Shown: in pieces, positions 45,101 to 56,354 of the stretch
Layout of the letters: the number at the start of each line of letters is the position of its first letter
Position numbering within the stretch: the stretch's first letter is position 1
DNA from: Viola odorata
Lineage: Eukaryota; Streptophyta; Magnoliopsida; Malpighiales; Violaceae
Direction: 5' to 3'
NCBI GenBank assembly: GCA_963691705.1
Contig: OY829540.1
Coordinates: 43,932,158 to 43,996,157 of the forward strand
DNA length: 64,000 nucleotides
Position numbers and translations under genes: made by a program
Notes under the pieces: generated by a model
Seen by the model: the letters and a program-made list of their open reading frames with translations, nothing else
Databases searched by the model: none
Told to the model about the DNA's origin: nothing

Positions 45101-46540
45101 TCAAAATATCCTTTTCAAAGGTTGATCAGTAAACACGATAATAGGATGAGCCTGGAAATACCTATTCATTTTCCTTGTGGCCTGCACCAACGCAAACGCT
45201 ATTTTCTCGATGCGAGCGTATCGCAGCTCAGCATCTTTCAAAACATGACTCACAAAGTAGACAGGGTGGTGCAGGTTGTTGTCGTCTCGAACGAGGACGG
45301 CACTAACCACTTTGTCAGCGACGCCGAGATATAAATACAAGGTGTCTCCTTGTTCAGGCCTTGTCAACACTAGATCGGACGATAAGTAGGCTTTTAGGCT
45401 CGTAAATGCTTCCTCGCATTCCGCCGTCTACCTGAAAGGGGCTTTCTTGCGTATGACCTTAAAAAAGGGGAGGCGTCTCTCTCCCTGCTTGGAGATAAAC
45501 CGTCCTAGGGCGATAACACGCCCTGTTAGCCTTTGCACCTCTTTGACGGTTCGAGGAGATATCATATCCTAGATAGTTTTGACCTTCGAAGGGTTGGGCT
45601 GGATGCCTTTTTGGCTGACCACATAACCCAAGAATTTTCCCGTCTGAAATGCAAACATGTATTTACGAGGATTCAACTTCATTCTATACTTTCTCATCAC
45701 GCTGAAGACTTCTTCCAAGTCATTCAAGTGGCCCTAGAAGCTTCAGCTTTTGACCAGTATGTCGTCGACGTAGGCCTCCACATTCTTTCCAATCTATTTT
45801 TCGAAGACTTTATTTGCCATTCGTTGAAAGGTTGCTCCCGTGTTCTTTAACCCAAACGGCATTGTTGTGTAGTAGTAAGTGGCTTTTGGTGTGATAAAAG
45901 CGGTTTTTTCCTCATCCTCAACGGCCGTGGGGATTTGATGATACCCCGAATTGGCGTCTAGTGAGCTTAGATAGGCGTACCCGGCAGTCTGATCGACCAG
46001 CTGATCAATTCGAGGAAGCGGGTAGCAATCTTTGGGACAAGCATCGTTCAGGTCAGTAAAGTCGATGCACATACGCCAATCCCCGTTGGGCTTTGGAACA
46101 AGAACTGGGTTAGCTAGCCAGGTTGGGTATTGAACTTCTCGGATGAATCCTGCGCCCAGGAGCTTTGTCACTTCCTTATCGACGGCCAACGCTTTCTCCA
46201 GGGAAAACGCTCGTCGTTTCTGTTGAATTGGCTTGACACTAGGATCAACATTGAGTCGATGTTCCGCTACCTCTCGCGAAATACTGGGCATGTCCGCGGG
46301 CTTCCATGCGAATTCTCCTTTGTATTTGTTCAACAGTCGAGCCAGTTGGAGGTTTTCTACTAGGCTAAGCTTTTCGCTAACCAGGAAGCTCACTTCATCT
46401 ATCCCGTTAACCGGCACGGGTATCATCTTATCCACAGGTTGGGTGCGCTTCTCGTCATTCTGCTCATACGGGTCCACCGTTACGCACACATACCTATCAC
46501 AACTCTTCCGAGTCATGAGGAGGTAACACTTGGCCGCCAA
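45101..46540 (-). pseudogene. E: reverse transcriptase and first RNase H
   Basis: RT from about 46360: FAWKPADMPSISREV, HRLNVDPSVKPIQQKRR, WRMCIDFTDLNDACPKDCYPLPRI, SLDANSGYHQI and MPFGLKNTGATFQRM. A TAG at 45794-45796 (Gln is usual) comes just before the catalytic YVDD (45761-45772), which is in the same frame. RNase H (45370-45101) shows LYLYLGVADKVVSAVLVR, HPVYFVSHVL and FTDQPL. Its first catalytic Asp position reads Leu-Gly-Val-Ala, so the domain is probably inactive, as is common for the original RNase H in Tat. The gap 45371-45790 is tether sequence with shifts. Confidence 0.92.
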
Positions 46541-46573
46541 TTTCTGATTGCCTTTTATTGAGACTACTCCATC

Positions 46574-47326
46574 CTATGAGGGATATTTCATCCTCAAATT
46601 TTTTTGCGATATCGCCGCTCCGAAGCGGTTGAGGAAAGGTCTCCCAAGAATAGCGTTATAGGGCAGATTTAGGTCTACGACCAGGAATAGCAGCTCCTCC
46701 GATCGCTTGGAGGAATCCTCTCTAAAGTACACGGGCAAGGTGGTTACCCTGTTCACTGGGATTGGGACCCCATCCACCCCAATTATTGGCTTCTTGCAGG
46801 GCGTCAACTCGCTATCGGGGCGCTTCATAAGATTATAGGCTTCCAATGAAAATAAATTCACGGCGCTTCCATTGTCCACGAGGGTTCTTCTAACCCCGTG
46901 ATTAGCGATAACAGCTGTGACCACTAACGCATCGTTATGTGGGTAAACGACGCCTTTCTCATCTTCTTTAGAAAAAGACAACACCATCCTATCCAAAGCG
47001 CTTATCGCTTCGCTTTTCATTATCGCGCCCTCCCGCTTCCACTTGTCTCCCGTCACGGGTGTTAACTGTGCTGGTTCATCTAGGTAGGGGGTGCCTCCGG
47101 CTATGATGTTGATGATAGGGACCTCGTCATCACCCACCATGAGTGTCTCTCTACCTCTTCCGGCAGGGGCGGCGTTATTCCCGGGAACGCGATGGGGCGC
47201 TGGTCTGTTATCAGCAGCTCTGTCCGTGGGATTGTTCCTAGCTTCTTCTCTGGTCTTAGTAGCGAATTCTCCAAGATAACCTTCCTCTACTAGGCGTTCT
47301 ATCGCCAGCTTCAATTCTCTGCACAC
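46574..47326 (-). pseudogene. E: gag C-terminus and aspartic protease
   Basis: A 250-codon stretch starting within the gag end (LKLAIERLVEEGYLGEF). The protease active site reads TLVDNGSAVNLFS (Asp-Asn-Gly in place of Asp-Thr/Ser-Gly, a known variant), followed by FLVVDLNLPYNAILGRPFLN. The gag zinc knuckle (CKFHKAKGHSTQC, near 47340-47380) lies in a third frame just upstream, so two small shifts separate gag, knuckle and protease. Confidence 0.88.
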
Positions 47327-49001
47327 TGTGTAGAGTGTCCCTTAGCTTTGTGAAACTTGCAAAAGGCATTTTCTCTTTCATGATTACCCCAAGTTTAACA
47401 GGGGCTGGGTAACGAATGGGTAGATTCCGCTGTTCCACAATCGCTAATATTTCCGCTCTTGGTAAAATGAGGGAAGGGAGGTCCAGGTCATAAATTAGGC
47501 CCTTGGGAGGATCTCCATGCCGTCGAGTAGGGGAATTGCCAGACTTTCCTTTTGAGGAGTTGCCTCTTCGCCGATTGGAGGCCTTAGGAATGTGATCTTT
47601 TCGCTGTGCGTATTCGTCAATAAAATGATCCTCCGAAGTGGTGGTGGTAGGAGCGTTAGGGACTTGAGGTGCGTCTTGTAACACGTTCCGGGCTCTGTCC
47701 CTGTTTTCTTCTTCTTCCATTCTTGCGTAGTTATGGGCTTTCAGCCTTAACGCATCCAAAGTCGCCGGGGGGTCCACCATCAACGTGTCTCTTAGTTTCC
47801 CGTAATGACAGTTCCGCTTCAAGGCTTCTATGGCGAAGTCGACGGTAACACCAAGCGTTAACAACATTTCCAAGTCAAAACAACTAAGGAAATCCCTCAA
47901 AGATTCCTGAGGCTTTCGGTGTATATCGACTAAGGCCACGGTAGATTTCCTGATGGGGACCGCAGTGCTGAATCGACTTTGAAACTTCCATTCCAACTGT
48001 GGGAAGCTGTCAATAGATCCGCCGGGAAGACCTTCAAACCAGATGCTGGCAACCCCTGACAGCGTCATGACAAATATTTGACACAAGGTTGCATCGCTAT
48101 GGGTATGAAATTGTACAAAGTCCTTCACCTTGTTGAGGTGAGAAATGGGATCTTTGGTACCATCGTAGGATTCTATAGGAAGTTTCACATATCGACTGAC
48201 CCTATGATGCCTTACGCGATGGCTAAACGGGTGACCTAAAGTGTCGTCAAGGATTTCACGCGTATGGCGAGGGGGTGACACTTCCAAATGACGCCTCCGA
48301 TTACGCGGATTTGGAGTGTGATGTCTCCGTGGGGACTAGCTGCGACTCCTAGGTGAGCGGGTTCGATGTCTTTTGTTGTTGGATCTCTCACTACGCTTGA
48401 GGGATATATTCCTATTCGCTTCTTCTCGTCGACCGTCCCAATGGTCTCTGTATTCGTCGAGCCACCTTTCTCCTTGGGAGATGGGAAATTGTGGCACTTG
48501 CGGCACGTAAGACTCTATTTGTCCCTGATCAAGTCGTACAAGGCTAATTGGGGTATCCGTCGCGGGCATAGTCAACGGAATACTTCTGTGTTGTAAGGGC
48601 GATAAGGGTCGCTCGACGACAATAGATGGTGTAAAAATAACCTGGGGAGGAATACTCGACCAAGAAGCATCTAGCGTGATCCTCGCAGCCAGCTCATTCA
48701 AGTAATCCAGCCGAGCACGAAGGGTGAATATTTCGCTCGCGAGGGGATTGCTTACCTCGTCAAGCGTGAGTCCCCTAGAAGGAGGGGTATAAGAACTGGA
48801 TCCCCCCATCTGAGACAGAGGAATATTTATCTGGGAGGAAGGCGTTCCTCCTACTGACCTAAAGGAGAGATCTGAAGACTCCCGAATGATTTCCTACATT
48901 ATAGTAGAATCATCAGCAGTGGCGAAAGGAAAAAGTCACCTACGAATCGCAAAGGGAATGCTAGAAGATGGAGGTGGAGTGGACTCCGAGTCAGAAGCCA
49001 T
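47256..49001 (-). pseudogene. E: gag
   Basis: The likely start is MASDSESTPPPSSS (49001). One frame runs to 47256 and carries three stops: a TGA and a TAG before 48809, and a TAG at 48336-48338. The N-terminal part is Pro/Ser-rich and predicted disordered, then Arg/Ser-rich. The gag domain (about 48180-47780) shows YDGTKDPISHLNKVKDFVQF, MTLSGVASIWFEGLP and QESLRDFLSCFD. The PBS lies 67 bp upstream. Confidence 0.9.
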
Positions 49002-49067
49002 GGTTGGTCCGATCTTCCAAGAAAAATGGAGCTTGGTTGTCAAGGACGCTCACTTAACCAACCAAAG

Positions 49068-49087
49068 CTCTCAATGAAAGCACCACT
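49068..49087 (-). promoter_or_regulatory. E: primer-binding site
   Basis: Minus strand AGTGGTGCTTTCATTGAGAG, one base inside the 5' LTR. The same block follows the 5' LTR in other Retand/RIRE2-type elements. I have not assigned the tRNA. Confidence 0.75.
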
Positions 49088-49088
49088 T

Positions 49089-49615
49089 TGATAAGATTCG
49101 GAGTTCTGGAGGATCGGGGGTAGGAGTAGGGTTGCTCAGAGTCACTGTAGTTGTCGTCAGATGTATCTGCAAAGCGCCGGAGGGGGGGCTCCATAAACAC
49201 TCTGATGCTTAAGTTAATATGGTTGTTCAAAATAGCAGAGGTTCCAGTAGCGATCTTAGGCTTACCTTGTGTTTCAAATGGTGGGGTATTTATAGGCCAC
49301 GCGAGGGAGTTACCTCTAGGAGGAGGCGTTATCGGGGGAGATAACGCCTCAGGTGACGTCATGGGCGGTAGCTTCAAGTGACGTCATGGGCGGTAGCCTT
49401 GAGTGACGCCATGGTTGTCCTGGGATGGGATAACATCGTGCGTGTGGATAGAGGATGTGAGACCCCCCACCCGCTGATGTCGACAATCCCTGGGTTCCTT
49501 GCCGGTTGAGGGGCGTCAACCTTCCGCGGCTGACCCCTGGCAGGCGCGGTAGGATTTCGGCCTTTACATCGGTACAAGGACGATAATACCCTTGGGGTTG
49601 CCTTAATTGTTATCA
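49089..49615 (-). repeat. E: 5' LTR
   Basis: 527 bp, TGATAACAATTAAGG...AATCTTATCA on the minus strand. A TATAAATA box lies on the minus strand at 49287-49294, followed by CCCCACC. A GTGACGTCATGGGCGGT unit is repeated twice in the U3 (near 49354 and 49378) and contains TGACGTCA, a bZIP-type site. Confidence 0.93.
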
Positions 49616-51352
49616 CCTCCGTTTCTTTCTTCGATTTGACTAACCTTTGAGGGAAAGGAGGTTCAAGAATCTTATGAATGTACTCTTGGGTAGACTCAAG
49701 TGGGTTCGGATCATTCCGTGGAGATTCCCTTGGGGAGCAGATTCATTTTTCCATGACCTCTGAGGTTCATTGCTTTTTTGGACTTTTTGTCTTGGTCTGG
49801 AGCTCAGATTCTGGCGAATTTTCAATGTTGAGGCCTTGATGTAGTGGAGGAGTCAAGGTTGTGCCACTTCGAAGAGTTACAGCACAAACGTTGTACTTTG
49901 GATTCTTTTCTGTCTGCCCTGGAAACCTGCCTTGGTTTTTTAACTCTTTCATTTCTACCATCATGGTACTAATCTTCTTCTCAAGATCCTCGATCTTCTT
50001 CTGTTGTTCGGGGTTAGGAATTGGTGGGGCTGTGAAGGTCTGGTCTTGAGGGGGCTGATGTTGATATTGATTGTATGTTGCTCGGGGTTTGAAATATTGC
50101 ATGTTGAGAGGCGGTGGATGGTTGCCATACGGATGTTGTTGTAGCTGTCCACTAGGGCCGGATGACTAAGCATTGTGAACCCAACCGGGATTCGGCTGTC
50201 TCCACATTTGATTATAATTTTGGCCATACGGAGCTTGGTTATAGTTGCTCATTGCATTAACTTGGACTCCTGCAGCATTGACGGCGATTTCATCTGGAAT
50301 GAAGGGACATGCGCCCGTAGGGTGGTCTAAAAAACTACATATCTGGCATGCTTTGACCTGGGCAGACTGGGTTGCTGTCATATTCTGGAGCATGCCTGAG
50401 ATAGCAGTCAATTGGTTTTGCATTGCTGCCACTTGGGCGCCTTGATCACTGTTGTTACTACTTGCAGGGGTAGCGTTCTTTGCCATGAGCTCAATGGTAG
50501 CTTTGGCAGCAGCTAGAGTGAGAGCACATATGGAACCGCCACTAGCGGCATTTAGCAAAGCCTTATCATGTGCCCGCAATCCTTCACAAAAATACTGGAT
50601 GAGGGCATGCTCAGTCAGGCTGTGGGAAGGGCATAACGCTTGCATTTTCTTGAAGTGTTCATAGTACTGATCAAGATTTTCCATATCCTTTTGAAGAACA
50701 GAAACCAATTGTTTACGAGTTACCATGGCCATTGACGCCGAATAATACTTTTCCATGAAGGCCTTCGACATCTCGGCCTAAGAATGAATGGATCTAGGAG
50801 GGCGATCATAGAACCAGTCAAAGGCATCGTCCTTGAGGGACCACATGAATGCACGCAACTTAGTTTGCTCTATATTGACATTGGTTGGCTTCATAGCTTC
50901 AAAAATTGAATGTAATTGTTAAAGGTGTCTATGAGAATTTTCCTTGACAATACCACAGAAAATTGGGAGATGATGCATGACTGCGGACTTGAGTGTCCAG
51001 TCATGAGCAACAGCAGGCCATTCAATGCAACTGCTCGGTGTTTCTAGGCAGCATTAAGATCTTCTATGGTCTGGTTGTTAGGGGCTTCGGGCCCTGGAGG
51101 AGGTGGTTCTTCCATATTAGGTATCTCGGGGTTGACAAACTCAGCGTTGTCGAGGTCTGGATGAAAGAAAGGGAATCCTTCAAGAAAGAGACGGTCGAGA
51201 TTATCCAGATCGGAGGGATTTCTATCGAGGGCAGGATTAAGGATTCCTCTACGATTAATAGTTGGTCTCCTGACTTGCCTTTGAAGTCCTCTTTCCATTC
51301 TAGTAAGCTCAAGATCGAGTGGTAATAGGTTTGGAGCAGATCTCCTGGTCAT
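49616..51352 (-). pseudogene. D: gag
   Basis: Starts MTRRSAPNLLPLDLELTR (51352), as in A. The gag domain is in 50771-50166 (KYYSASMAMVTRKQLVSVLQ, EHFKKMQALCPSHSL) and the zinc knuckle CQICSFLDHPTGAC is a perfect CX2CX4HX4C. A Gln/Asn/Pro-rich tail runs to about 49640. Stops and shifts break the frame near 51040, 50775 and 50160. The 3' end is cut by E. Confidence 0.9.
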
Positions 51353-51383
51353 ACAAATAAAAGAGAGAAATTAGTTTTGTTCA

Positions 51384-51401
51384 ATCCCTAGCAACGGCGC
51401 C
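51384..51401 (-). promoter_or_regulatory. D: primer-binding site for tRNA-Asp, decayed
   Basis: Minus strand TGGCGCCGTTGCTAGGGA: the same site as in A with two changes (GCCGG to GCTAG). Confidence 0.88.
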
Positions 51402-51407
51402 AAAATT

Positions 51408-52935
51408 TGATCGTCACTCAAATGTAATAATATTTCTTGATGCCTAATTGCACAGTTAAAATTGTGTAAAGGGCAAGACAGGGTCGAACCATAGAGATTG
51501 AGGGATAAAAACTCACTTTACGTATGACAAAAGCAAATGCAACCACATGAAATGGTAACTCAGGGGGGGAGGGGGGTTGTCAATTGATCTAATCGATCAA
51601 TCGCAGAATAGGTAGCTAACAAAACAATTAATTAAAAGCATATACCGAGGGCATGAAAGTAAAGAATAATCAAGGGCAAGATAATAAAGGAAGACTGTTA
51701 ATCAGATGAGACGGGATCTTAGCAAGGGGCGTTCGCAGGTTGCATGCAGAACTAGTTAATCATTGGCTCAATGATATTACATCCTCATGCCATAGACATG
51801 CTATAGGGACCACGTTTTCACGTAAACCCCCTACTTACCTTCTTAAGAGGAGCTACCCCTCGTTTCCACATATGCGGTAGCCTTGACATTTTGCCGTCCC
51901 CCCAAGCACGAATTCGGGGAGGCAATACTCAAAACGCCCATAAAGCGGAGGTAAGACACATCTAGGGCGTGATACCTCTCAGCTTGTCAGACTCGCGGTA
52001 ACACCCTAGTCGATTATTTACCCTAGATGAATGACTCTACGCGATGACTCCACCTAGGCGTCTACTACTCCTAACAGCGTCACGTTGACGTTATCGCTAC
52101 TAGGATGCCAGCAATCACAGAAATACTAGCAGTTGATCAGGCTCCGAACATTTCTAAATGAAAATGGCAAGAAAATGGCAAACAATCGAATATGACAATA
52201 AGAATGTACTAAGCACGTTTAGGCCTCTTAACTAATCCTTGAAACGCCCTTTACTAAGAAGATGAAAGCTTAGCTACTCATAATAAAAAACAAACAGTAG
52301 ATAGAAACAACAAATAGCATAAATTAAAGAGAAGAGAAAAGGAAATATATTAGAATAAACCGGTGGGGAAATCAATGCTTTCTCCTCTTACAAGTTGGCG
52401 GCGCTACTAATAATGGGAGAGAACAAATCCCTAAAATTACGCTGAAAGGTAAAAGTGTGTAATGTCAGTCGTCCTTACAAAAATCCTACAACTTAGCTTA
52501 AATATCCTAACAACACGCTAGGGGACAAAAACAACTAATGGAAGAGAGTGATAACACATGGCAGGGCACGCTCCTTATAGGGCAATATTCTGGGATCTCC
52601 TGGAAGCGCCTGATTCCTTCTAGAAAAGCAAGGAGTCCCATGCAAATCTTTGGGGATCCTCCTCTTTGGCTTTTGATTAAGAGCTGATGCAGACGCGTCG
52701 TGGGCACTAGACTGCTCACTAGTCTGGTTAGCATCGAGGGCACGACGACACATCGATCTTCTAGGCCTTGATCCTTTGAGCTCCTAAGAAATCCATCAAA
52801 ACCGTATGTTTTCGTTCATTTCCTCCTTTTGGCACTAATCTGCAATAAAGATGGAAAAAGTGACAATTCAGCAGTATCATGCCCAAGAAAAGGCCAAAAA
52901 TAAGGAGAAAGATATGCTCAAGACACGCACTATCA
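51408..52935 (-). repeat. D: 5' LTR
   Basis: 1528 bp, same family as the LTRs of A and I: plus-strand start TGATCGTCACTC, end CACTATCA. It is more diverged, with several small deletions. The TATA position (near 52496) reads TTAAATAT rather than TATATAAG. Flanked on the right by GATTC, then gag of F. Confidence 0.93.
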
Positions 52936-53651
52936 GATTCCCATTCTATAAACTCCGCCGGAGAGGATGCTCCTCTAAATAGGGGAAGTTGAAATTATCG
53001 ATGGCGAGAAGTGGTGTGGTCTTGATGGTTGCGACCACTAGTAGAGTGGCCATGGCCAAGGCTTTGTCTCGAGGAACCGAGGCCATATCTTGAGTGAGGA
53101 GGAGAAGGTGTAGGTGCTCGGCCTTAGGTTCTATCATGATTGTTTTGGACTTGTGTGCTTCCGTGGAGTACAGTTCTTCTAAAATTGGGGTCGTGGCCAA
53201 GGCTTTGACCGAAATTGGAACCTAGGCTATAGCTTGAGCCATAAGAACTTGGAGATCCTTCGTAGTCTCCATATTCACAACCACTTGTAGCGTCTTGATC
53301 TTGGTATTCGCATGCACTATCAATACCATGCTCATAGCCATCGTCCCCATAAGACTCATGCTTCATTATCATGAGATTGGTAACTAACGTCCAAGATGAA
53401 CTCCCATCACCATTGGAATGGTTTCTAGTGACACTATAGGAACCATCATCATTAACACTAGCCGGTTGGTAGCCATCATCACCATTGGAATGGTTGCTAT
53501 CGTCGCTATAAGAGCCATACTCATCAACACTAGACGGTTGGTAACCCTCATCATAGGATTCATATCCATCATCACCACTGCATTGGTAGCTACCATCATC
53601 ATCATACACTTCTTGGTCACACCATTCACTATCACACTTTTGTGACATCAT
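52936..53651 (-). pseudogene. F: gag N-terminal part, cut by D
   Basis: Starts MMSQKCDSEWCDQEVYDDDG (53651). The first 150 residues are Tyr/Ser/Asp/Gly-rich with internal repeats of about 24 residues (SSVDEYGSYSDDSNHSNGDD and PASVNDDGSYSVTRNHSNGD). Shifts near 53130 and 53000 lead to FRGASSPAEFIEWE at 52940-52985, the opening of the gypsy gag domain, where D interrupts it. I judge this a gag of a chromovirus-like element rather than a host gene, because of the LTR and PBS upstream and the FIEWE motif. Confidence 0.7.
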
Positions 53652-54470
53652 GTCTGCAAAATTAACAAGCTAGATATCCATAGGTTTTAGTGGAACAAGC
53701 ACTCCCTCACGTGTATCTCTCGTGTTTAGCTCTCACTCAAAATTGCTCTCACAAGATCTCAATTCGTAAGCTCACTAATGATCAACTCTTTTATTTTAAA
53801 TAACAACCACAAGACTCAACAATAAGAGCACACAATTATGAGACTTAGCAAAACAATTACAACCAAGAAAGAAGAAGGAAATTTGGTTGACAAACAATGA
53901 AAAGTTGTGTTGGATGGAATTGTTCATGGACAGACCTATAGCTTCGACACTTAAAAACAAATAGACAACGAAGGCTAAAAATCACGACATTAATTAGGGA
54001 TATTCCTAAGGTGTATATATTCAACTTTCATGAAGGATAGAAAGTCAAATTGTGGATGGAACACACTGTAAACAGACCAACAACACAGGTTGTACTTTTC
54101 TCGGAGGAAAGCTGCGCAACTTTCTATTTTGGCCAAAAATGTATAAGAATTCCACAAAATTTTCGGACGACTCAAGAAAAAATATTGCTACACATAAGAT
54201 GAAGTTTGTTGACACCTAATTTCAGAATTTTCTGGGCGGGTTCAAATAATTGGACAAATATGAAGATGTTCAAGAACACCAAGAACACAAAAAAATTGGA
54301 AAAATGGTAATTCGCAAATTTGTTGTTCGAATGGCTTAATTTCTTCACCAAAAGTTCAAAAAACTCAAGAAAATCATAAACGACACAAGATTAGAGCTTT
54401 TCAACCATATATTTCACTTCGATCTTGAACGATTGCAAAAATTCAAAAATCTGGAAAAACTCAAACAAAT
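53652..54470 (-). other. F: leader between PBS and gag
   Basis: About 820 bp, AT-rich, no coding signal. The small open frame at 53990-54175 is unsupported. Confidence 0.6.
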
Positions 54471-54484
54471 TGGCTCGGCTACCA
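54471..54484 (-). promoter_or_regulatory. F: primer-binding site
   Basis: Minus strand TGGTAGCCGAGCCA, two bases inside the LTR; same variant type as in C and G. Confidence 0.6.
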
Positions 54485-54486
54485 CT

Positions 54487-55289
54487 TGATGCGATCCGGG
54501 CTATTTTAGTGAGTCAGATCATGTCAATGGATATATCTTGAGTTACCCAACAAAACCTGATCAATTATAGACAAGAAACACAAGAATCGGATATGGAATT
54601 GGAAAAAAATGCAGCAAAAATTTAGAGAATGAAGAAGAACGAAATTCTGGAAATCAAAGGAAGATTTGCGGATAGAAATTCAATTGGAATTGATCAATCA
54701 ATAGCCAAGCATTCAAATCACCTTATAATAAATAATCCAACAACGGGAATCCATAATATTCAATAAATACAATAATCCTAAAGTTCTATTCAATTGCAAC
54801 AAGAACAAGTAATTAAAGATTGAAGCTAAAAGGAGTTTTACTTGTAATGAATCAAGGAGCCTCTTAAGCTTGATCCTTACAAGGAGATTTCAAGGTCTTT
54901 AGAGGGAGGAGTACTCTCTAACTCAAGTAATAAACACTCATCAAAAACTAACTACAGAAAATGAAGTAGGAAGTTATTTATAGGAGCTTCAAAATTAGGT
55001 CTAAAATATAGTTTCGTATTTCTGACGAGGGGATAGCGTGATCATGCCTAGCAGATAATGTGATCACACCCAAAATAGAAGTTTTTCGCCAATCTGAGCA
55101 CACGATAACGTGATCACGCCAGCTGCTTCCAAAAATGCCAAACTTGGCTTTTCGCGAAGGAAACTCGACCACGTGGGTGTCCTCAGGTTGGCACGAATCT
55201 TGCCCACTTTTCGTGACTCTAGGCATGTCTCTTGGCCTCCGAATGTGTGCTCATCCATCGCCAAAATGAAGCCATGTGTGATTGCATCA
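54487..55289 (-). repeat. F: 5' LTR (chromovirus-like)
   Basis: 803 bp, TGATGC...GCATCA on both ends. It is related to the LTR of G in layout (shared phrases such as AATCAAGGAG and TTTAGAGGGAGGAGTA). A minus-strand TATAAATAAC is near 54973-54982. A degenerate GTGATCAC block recurs at 55038-55100. The flank beyond is CAACA, the expected target duplication, whose partner lies outside the window. Confidence 0.75.
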
Positions 55290-55411
55290 CAACACCAACG
55301 CGGATCTAACAATAATAATGATTTTTCTTTTTTTGACATAAATTTGTAAAGATTTTAACAGAAATCAAAACTCAATCTGATAACTCTAGGCAGCAAAGCT
55401 TCGCTACCACT
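55290..55411 (-). other. G: internal start with PBS, cut by F
   Basis: 122 bp of G between its 5' LTR and the insertion point of F. The PBS reads TGGTAGCGAAGC on the minus strand (55398-55409). The rest is AT-rich leader. Confidence 0.65.
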
Positions 55412-56354
55412 TGATGCAATTCGAGCTCTTTTTAATGAGCTGGAACGTATGAACATTGCAGTTTGGATCTAGCTCAAGTTACTAATAAAATTCAGTCGAT
55501 TGCAAACATAATTAAGGAGAATCGGGGAAGGAAGAAGATGGAGGTTGCAGCGAAAAGAGAGAATAACAAAGAATAGAAAACGGAATCAGTAACGATAGAT
55601 TTGCAATTAGAAATTCAATCCAAAATGAACAGTCAATAATAAACAATCAAAATCCAACTTGTAATTTATGATCCACCAACGGAAATCCAGGATATTCAAT
55701 CGATACACAAATATCCTAAAAGTCGTAACGATTTCAACCAAAAACCACAAACCAAAGCTTGGAGACAAAGGGTATTTTACTTGCAAAGAATCAAGGAGTC
55801 TCCTAGACTTGATTCTCATAAGGTGAATTTAAGGTGTTTAGAGGGAGGAGTATTCTCAACTCTAGCAATAAACACTTAAACATAAACTGACTCAAATGAG
55901 AAGAAAGTTCATTATTTATACTAGTAAGTAGAAATGGATCAGATAGAGGTGTGGTTGGCTATCAGTACCGATAGATTTCCGGTTGGTTCGATCCGTTAGC
56001 CTTTTCGGTAGTTAGTTTCTCCCGATAATATTCACGTTCTCGTTAACCCCCGAAAGGTTTCTGGTAGTCGCTTGCTCCTGGTAACTCTCCCGAAGGCTTC
56101 TGATAGTTGACGGCTCCCGATAATATGCGTGTTCCTGGTAACTCTCCCGAAATCTTCCGGTAAGGTGCACATTCAGCTCTTGGTTTCTGCTATGATGTTC
56201 GATCGCCATTAAGGCTCGCCTCTCGGAGCGGGGAGTTTCTTTCTTCATCTCTGGCTCAATCCACAGCGCTAGTTTCTTGGCCTTGCTACGAGTTATCGGT
56301 CCTCTTGGCATCATATCTTGCTCTTCCAACTTTAAGGTAGGCGTGATCGCATCA
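55412..56354 (-). repeat. G: 5' LTR (chromovirus-like) with encoded pol tail
   Basis: 943 bp, minus strand TGATGCGATCACG...GAATTGCATCA. The first 340 bp form an open frame on the minus strand (56354 to about 56012) with RGPITRSKAKKLAL and two RESYQE(H/Q)A repeats, like the LTR-encoded pol tail of C. It is inserted in H after GENVLAV. The flank ACTGC is the presumed duplication. A minus-strand TATAAATAAT lies near 55912. Confidence 0.75.

Larger units (their letters stand above)
34425..49615 (-). mobile_element. Tat-lineage (Retand-like) element E with antisense genes, inserted in D
   Basis: E is 15,191 bp, flanked by a perfect CCTCC duplication. LTRs are short (527 and 544 bp). The minus strand has PBS, gag, protease, RT, RNase H, a second RNase H and integrase, ending at 43176. 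Between pol and the 3' LTR lie a tandem repeat (42560-43080) and about 6.7 kb of plus-strand genes (35176-41690). Dual RNase H, the RT form (FGLKNTGATFQRM), PBS and antisense extra ORFs are all known for Tat elements (Retand, Grande, RIRE2). This copy is nearly complete but has several stops and shifts. Confidence 0.95.
1..52935 (-). mobile_element. Athila-type Ty3/gypsy element D, split by B and E, left end outside window
   Basis: D is a minus-strand Athila element in three visible pieces: 1-1033 (3' UTR), 31464-34424 (pol) and 49616-52935 (gag and 5' LTR). The pieces line up in order with the full-length element A. The breaks are explained by insertion of B, which duplicated GCATG (1029-1033 and 31459-31463), and of E, which duplicated CCTCC (34420-34424 and 49616-49620). 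Position 1 corresponds to about 4186 in A, so D's 3' LTR should begin roughly 0.3 kb left of the window. D itself interrupts the gag of element F. The sequence to its right starts GATTC, the expected target duplication. D has also lost about 3.8 kb internally: the integrase core, integrase C-terminus and post-pol ORF. Confidence 0.9.

Noticed and set aside
53124..53651. Host gene for a Tyr/Ser/Asp-rich repeat protein
   Set aside because: It lies just after an LTR, PBS and leader on the same strand, and shifts into a gypsy gag motif (FIEWE). It is gag of F.
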